This document shows, piece by piece, positions 60,352 through 64,000 of a stretch of DNA of 64,000 bases. The notes below the pieces were generated by a model. The model did not search any database. It worked only from the letters and a program-made list of their open reading frames with translations, and was not told where the DNA came from. The position numbers and the translations under genes were made by a program. The first letter of the stretch is position 1, and each line of letters opens with the position of its first letter. The stretch comes from Brevibacillus parabrevis (GTDB taxonomy: Bacteria > Bacillota > Bacilli > Brevibacillales > Brevibacillaceae), in the NCBI RefSeq assembly GCF_003710905.1, contig NZ_RHHV01000006.1, forward strand, positions 248,001 to 312,000, read 5' to 3'.

Positions 60352-61217
60352 GACCCGCTCGCCTCCGCCTGTCTGACGTACAGGCGGCCGACTTCCGCCA
60401 CGACTTCCGCATTGTGGATCAGATCGGGGGCAAACGCTGGCAGCTCCGCATGAACCAGTGCGGCGATCCGGCTTGCGTCCGGAACGTCCAGATGCAGCTC
60501 GCGCAGCCTGTCCTGATGCGCGAACACTTCTCGCGGCGTTCCTTCCAGCACGATTTGGCCGCCCTCCATCACAACGACCCTGTCCGCCTCCGCCACCTCT
60601 GACATGTGGTGTGTGACGGTCACAATCGTCATCCCTTCCCCGTGCAGCTTGCGAACGACTGCCAGGATGTCCTGTCGGCCGTAGCTATCGAGCATGCTCG
60701 TCGCTTCATCGAGAACGAGGCATTGCGGCTTCATTGCGAGAATGCCGGCAATGGCGATCCGCTGCTTTTGCCCGCCGGACAGATGATGCGGCGGACGATG
60801 GCGAAAAGCGCTCATCCCGACCGCTTCCAGAGCGAAATCGACCCGCTCCTTCATTTCCTCCAAGCCTACCCCGATGTTCTCCAAGCCAAATGCGACATCA
60901 TCCTCCACAATCGTCGCCACAATCTGATTGTCAGGATGCTGGAACACCATTCCTACGCGGCTGCGCACTTCGTGAATCCGCGCTTTTTCCTTCGTGTTAA
61001 TGCCATTGACCAGGACATCGCCCTCTTTTGGCGTCAAAATGCCGTTGAGGTGTTTGGACAACGTCGATTTTCCAGACCCATTGTGCCCGATGATCGCCAA
61101 ATACTCACCGGGGTACACTTCGAGAGAGATGTTTTGCAGCACCGGGATTTGCTGGTCCTGACTCACCTGGTAGGTGAACGAGACGTTTTCAACACGTATG
61201 ATAGGCTCCATAGACAT
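60348..61217 (-). CDS. ecfA1: ECF transporter ATPase EcfA1
   Basis: 289 residues: Walker A IIGHNGSGKSTLSKHLNGIL, Q-loop MVFQHPDNQIVATIVEDDVA, signature LSGGQKQRIAIAGIL, Walker B CLVLDEATSMLD and H-loop VTVTHHMSE. HNGSGKST and QHPDNQIV mark EcfA1. First gene of the six-gene operon; ATG 61217 with GGGAGGG six bases upstream. Transcribed from the sigma-54 promoter at 61271-61288. Confidence 0.93.
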   Translation of the reverse strand: MSMEPIIRVENVSFTYQVSQDQQIPVLQNISLEVYPGEYLAIIGHNGSGKSTLSKHLNGILTPKEGDVLVNGINTKEKARIHEVRSRVGMVFQHPDNQIVATIVEDDVAFGLENIGVGLEEMKERVDFALEAVGMSAFRHRPPHHLSGGQKQRIAIAGILAMKPQCLVLDEATSMLDSYGRQDILAVVRKLHGEGMTIVTVTHHMSEVAEADRVVVMEGGQIVLEGTPREVFAHQDRLRELHLDVPDASRIAALVHAELPAFAPDLIHNAEVVAEVGRLYVRQAEASGS

Positions 61218-61270
61218 GTGCTTCCCTCCCTTTCCACGGGTGTGCGTATGTATGCTATGCCTTGAAAGTA

Positions 61271-61288
61271 AGCAACTCCCGTGCCAAG
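61271..61288 (-). promoter_or_regulatory. Sigma-54 promoter of the ECF-peptidase operon
   Basis: On the minus strand CTTGGCACGGGAGTTGCT has the invariant -24 GG and -12 GC within TTGGCACG-N4-TTGCT, an almost perfect RpoN site. The expected start is near 61260, 40-45 bp before ecfA1. It lies directly downstream of the gene for a sigma-54 activator. Confidence 0.85.
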
Positions 61289-61338
61289 TCTTTATGTTTT
61301 AAATTTTCTGTAAATTACACAAATTTTGTTGGCTCACC

Positions 61339-61374
61339 TGTTGCATCCAGCATCATTTCCGTTGCGTTTGCAAC
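61339..61374. promoter_or_regulatory. Probable activator binding site upstream of the sigma-54 promoter
   Basis: GTTGC-GTTT-GCAAC (61361-61374) is a perfect dyad overlapping the end of the activator gene. A further half-site, CTGTTGCATC, lies at 61339-61348. It is about 70-90 bp upstream of the promoter, the normal place for an enhancer-binding protein. Confidence 0.6.
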
Positions 61375-61375
61375 A

Positions 61376-62677
61376 TTAGTTCCATTCCTCATACTTCTTC
61401 ATCTTTCTCCACAGCGTCGTGCGATCCATTCCCAACATCTTCGCTGCTTCTCGCTTGTTTCCTTTTGTCGCTTCCAGAACCTTGCGAATCATCTCTTCCT
61501 CATCATCCTGCTGCTGTCTGAGCGCTTGTTTGCGGGCGAGTTTTTTGGACAGAAACTGCGTGTCTTCCAGCCGCAAGTAGTCGCTTTTGCACAACAGCAC
61601 CATCCGTTCCACGACATTGCGCAGCTCGCGCACATTCCCCGGCCAGTCGTATTGCCCGAGAAAATGGTACACCGCTTCATCGACGCCTTGCAGCCGCCTG
61701 TCTCCTCGCTGCGCGATTTCCTCCATGATGGCCTCCATCAAAAGCGGGATGTCCTCCGTGCGTTCGCGCAAAGGCGGCAGCTCCAACGTCAGCACGTTCA
61801 GCCGATAGTACAGGTCGGAGCGAAACAGCTTTTCTTCCATCATCTGCTCCAGATTCCGATTCGTTGCGGCAATGATGCGCACATCGACAGGCACGATTCG
61901 CTCGCCGCTGACCCGGCGCACCTTTTTTTCCTGAAGGACGCGCAACAGCAATGCCTGAATCGTGATGGACATTTCCCCGATCTCGTCGAGAAACAGCGTG
62001 CCTCCGTGGGCCAGCTCAAACAGGCCGGGCTTCCCGCCTTTTCGCGCTCCGGTAAAAGCCCCTTCTTCGTATCCAAACAGCTCGCTCTCCAGCAGATTGC
62101 CCGGAAGCGCGGCACAGTTCACCGCGATGAACGGCCCTGTCGCTCGCTGACTGCTCAGATGAATGCCTTGGGCGAACAACTCCTTGCCTGTCCCGGACTC
62201 CCCTTGAATCAGCACAGTCGCATCTGTTCTGGCAAACGTTTCGGCCCATTCTTTCGCCTCTTGCATCGCTTTGGAATGCCCGACGATATCTTCCAGGCGG
62301 AATTTGGCTTCCAAGCCGCTTTCCATGCTTTGCTTGCGAATGCGCATCTCCATTTTTTGAATGTCCGTAATCTCTTTAAAGGTCGAGACAGCTCCGACAA
62401 TCTCTCCGTTCACGACAATCGGCAGCCGATTGATAATAATTTGCCGATTCAGCACGGTAGCAATGTCACCGATTTCCTTTTTTCCGGTCGCCAAAATGCG
62501 CAACATGTCCGAGTTCGGGATGTAACGGGTTATTTTTTCGCCGACGACATGGGACGGCAACCCGAGTATTTCTGTCGCGTTCTGGTTGACCCAGATGATC
62601 GTATAGTCGTGGTCGACTGCGATGATCCCGTCATGAGAAGCATCGAGGATGGCTTGAATGTGAATGTCGCTAATCAT
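61376..62677 (-). CDS. PAS-AAA-Fis sigma-54-dependent transcriptional activator
   Basis: 433 residues. PAS sensor (about 5-115: [40 protein letters not shown]). AAA+ domain with Walker [19 protein letters not shown], the sigma-54 contact loop [12 protein letters not shown] (intact GAFTGA), Walker [13 protein letters not shown] and arginine region [14 protein letters not shown]-terminal Fis [23 protein letters not shown]. It should activate the RpoN promoter 90 bp downstream upon binding a small ligand through PAS. Its ATG overlaps the small membrane protein gene. Confidence 0.95.
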   Translation of the reverse strand: MISDIHIQAILDASHDGIIAVDHDYTIIWVNQNATEILGLPSHVVGEKITRYIPNSDMLRILATGKKEIGDIATVLNRQIIINRLPIVVNGEIVGAVSTFKEITDIQKMEMRIRKQSMESGLEAKFRLEDIVGHSKAMQEAKEWAETFARTDATVLIQGESGTGKELFAQGIHLSSQRATGPFIAVNCAALPGNLLESELFGYEEGAFTGARKGGKPGLFELAHGGTLFLDEIGEMSITIQALLLRVLQEKKVRRVSGERIVPVDVRIIAATNRNLEQMMEEKLFRSDLYYRLNVLTLELPPLRERTEDIPLLMEAIMEEIAQRGDRRLQGVDEAVYHFLGQYDWPGNVRELRNVVERMVLLCKSDYLRLEDTQFLSKKLARKQALRQQQDDEEEMIRKVLEATKGNKREAAKMLGMDRTTLWRKMKKYEEWN

Positions 62678-62919
62678 TGGCCTGGCTCTCCTTCCTCGGC
62701 ACGGTCCACGAGAGCAGCCACTTCTGCTGGCGGCCGTCTGGTCCGGCGCTTCGTTTTTCGCTTCTTTTTCCGCAAGACGAACAGGGCGAGCAGCATCAAA
62801 GCGAGCATCGCAAGCTGGATGGGCTGAGACATTTTCGCGCTGACCCAGCCGCTCATGAGCAACAGATGGAGCAGGACCGCTATGTAGAGAAGAATGGATG
62901 CGAGGTTTGGCGCATTCAC
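62674..62919 (-). CDS. Small two-helix membrane protein coupled to the activator
   Basis: 81 residues: helix 1 [20 protein letters not shown], helix 2 [17 protein letters not shown], then a strongly basic stretch ([15 protein letters not shown]) and an acidic tail ending EEGEPGQ. Topology is probably hairpin with a basic cytoplasmic tail. GTG 62919 has GGAGGG six bases upstream. The stop overlaps the activator's ATG, so the two are made together. No family recognised. Confidence 0.75.
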   Translation of the reverse strand: MNAPNLASILLYIAVLLHLLLMSGWVSAKMSQPIQLAMLALMLLALFVLRKKKRKTKRRTRRPPAEVAALVDRAEEGEPGQ

Positions 62920-62960
62920 TCTCTTCCCTCCTCTATGGACAATGTTGGGGGCGGTAGAAG

Positions 62961-63002
62961 AAAAACTCCCGTGAAGCCACGATGAATAGCCCCACAGGAG
63001 TG
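62961..63002 (-). terminator. Terminator of the GNAT gene
   Basis: On the minus strand ACTCCTGTG pairs with CACGGGAGT, followed by TTTTTC; 28 bp after the stop of the 63030 gene. Confidence 0.8.
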
Positions 63003-63029
63003 TCGGTTCTTGCTGTCAGATCGTTTCGT

Positions 63030-63701
63030 TTAGATCGGCAAAAGCTCCACGCTTTCTTTGCTTTCAAGCTCTGCGACCATGTCCAGCCAAGCTTGCGGCT
63101 TTTGCGGGAGGACGGCGTAGTAGCGCTTGAGGAAAGTGACGATCAAATCAGCTTCCAGCGTGGTTTGCTCTTCATTGGTCGGCATGAAGCCAAGGTCCAG
63201 TCCTGCGACTGCTTCTCCGTCGTTTTGCCAGGATGGATGGACGTATTGGAAATTGGTGCGCTTGTAGCCGAGATGGGACAGCACTTCGCGGCGAACGAAC
63301 GGGTCCATCGGCTTGATGCCGCCGAAGCTGTGCTCTTCCACGCGGTACGGGTCGTAAATTTCCGCAAACATGCCGTACAGTTCTTTGCCGTTTTCCGCAG
63401 CGAGCGCGAGCAAGTCTTTTTGGCGCTCTCTCGCCAGGAAGCGGCCCACTCCCAGTCCTTCGCGGCCAATGATAGTGAAGTCGGTCATGGCGACGTTCAT
63501 GTCCGGATAATAACGGTATTCGGTAGCGCCTACCACTTCTCCTTCATGAACGGCCACAAACACGCGGATGGACGGGTCTTCGAGCGGTTCTTTCCACAGA
63601 TCGTAGTCAAGCACTTCCTCCGGCGGGAAAACGTCCTGCATCAAGCGGTGCATGTTGGCGAACAGCGGGTTGTCGATATGTTGAATGCGTACAAATTCCA
63701 T
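63030..63701 (-). CDS. GNAT-family N-acetyltransferase
   Basis: 223 residues: VRIQHIDNPLFANMHRLMQD, then acetyl-CoA region IIGREGLGVGRFLARERQKD (near 85-105) and an FGGIKPMDPF segment. C-terminal helix LIVTFLKRYYAVLPQKPQA. The acceptor is unknown; related proteins are often paired with a second GNAT gene, as here. GGAGG lies nine bases before ATG 63701. It is 37 bp after the next gene and likely in its operon. Confidence 0.82.
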   Translation of the reverse strand: MEFVRIQHIDNPLFANMHRLMQDVFPPEEVLDYDLWKEPLEDPSIRVFVAVHEGEVVGATEYRYYPDMNVAMTDFTIIGREGLGVGRFLARERQKDLLALAAENGKELYGMFAEIYDPYRVEEHSFGGIKPMDPFVRREVLSHLGYKRTNFQYVHPSWQNDGEAVAGLDLGFMPTNEEQTTLEADLIVTFLKRYYAVLPQKPQAWLDMVAELESKESVELLPI

Positions 63702-63738
63702 CGGTTTCGTCCTCCTGAAAAAATGATTCTTTTTTGGC

Positions 63739-64000
63739 TTATCGTGCCAGAAACGGATTTTTCCATTCCATCAGCACGGCGTAGTTGCGGGATTCCTCGT
63801 CTTCCAAATAATCGGCCACGATCTGCACAGGCACGCGCCCGCAGCGCATCAGAAACGTGATGACGGGGTCTTTCACTTCGCCCGAAACCACATGCTCCAC
63901 GTATTGCTCTGGCGTCCATCGGTTCGCATAGCGTCCGTAGCCCGGCATTCTTCCGCCGCCGAGCAAGCGCGTCAAGCCTTTTTGCACAACCAGCTCATAC
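63739..64000 (-). CDS. GNAT-related protein, C-terminal fragment
   Basis: The last ~86 residues of a gene that starts beyond the right edge; the frame is open to base 64000. GGGRMPGYGRYANRWTPEQY, the segment DPVITFLMRCGRVPVQIVAD and YAVLMEWKNPFLAR match the C-terminal end of GNAT domains seen alone or fused to carbon-nitrogen hydrolases. Cotranscribed with the GNAT gene downstream. Confidence 0.7.
   Translation of the reverse strand, partial: YELVVQKGLTRLLGGGRMPGYGRYANRWTPEQYVEHVVSGEVKDPVITFLMRCGRVPVQIVADYLEDEESRNYAVLMEWKNPFLAR

Noticed and set aside
1-64000. CRISPR arrays, rRNA genes, intact insertion sequences or prophage
   Set aside because: No regularly spaced repeats, rRNA sequence, transposase or phage structural genes were found on either strand.

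Overview
The window looks like chromosome of a spore-forming, low-to-mid GC Gram-positive of the Brevibacillus/Paenibacillaceae type (inference). Supporting signs are AGGAGG-type ribosome binding sites with frequent TTG and GTG starts, an S-layer-homology GH18 protein, a YpdA-type bacillithiol disulfide reductase, XerS, a manganese catalase beside a YuzF-like protein, oligoendopeptidase F, and Fur- and Zur-type operators. About 60 protein genes are supported. There are three tRNA genes, several pseudogenes and no rRNA, CRISPR array or intact insertion sequence.

Layout. 0-4 kb: start of a WYL-type regulator, ethanolamine ammonia-lyase (eutCB) and a receiver-only response regulator. 4-22 kb: mostly housekeeping and metabolic genes, namely an Rrf2 regulator, a BAAT-like thioesterase, HIT, YpdA, SLH-GH18, TrmB, kbl-tdh threonine catabolism, a Zur-box-preceded 2Fe-2S protein, xerS, manganese catalase, a GT51 transglycosylase, an acyl-CoA synthetase, an NlpC/P60 protein, a FAH-family enzyme and a VanW protein. 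22.5-24 kb: two siderophore-uptake genes, each preceded by a Fur box and each missing its middle. 24-30 kb: a VanZ, large ABC permease, ATPase, histidine kinase and response regulator operon. 30-38.8 kb: an AT-richer accessory stretch with a beta-lactamase-like hydrolase, an SMP-30-like protein, an SDR pseudogene facing a TetR gene with three matching operators, two copies of a 45-46 bp palindromic repeat, and a candidate small RNA. 38.8-49 kb: a membrane GDPD, an AraC regulator, a Fur-box-preceded MFS plus siderophore ABC operon, and a TetR-MATE operon with paired operators. 49-52 kb: a cluster of orphan genes beside tRNA-Asp, tRNA-Thr and tRNA-Leu, including a TIR/deoxyribosyltransferase-like protein and a frameshifted immunity-like gene. 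52.5-56 kb: a LysM-SH3-NlpC/P60 hydrolase and pepF.

55.8-62.9 kb holds the most distinctive system. A small membrane protein gene overlaps a PAS-AAA sigma-54 activator gene. A well-formed sigma-54 promoter with an upstream dyad then precedes a six-gene operon: EcfA1, EcfA2, EcfT, an ECF S component, a P1 (S58) peptidase and an M20 peptidase, closed by a strong terminator. This reads as a signal-dependent uptake-and-hydrolysis module for a small peptide-like or amide compound. The substrate is unknown.

Assignments rest on reading motifs and gene context by eye; no database search was possible. Many long open frames antisense to real genes were ignored.
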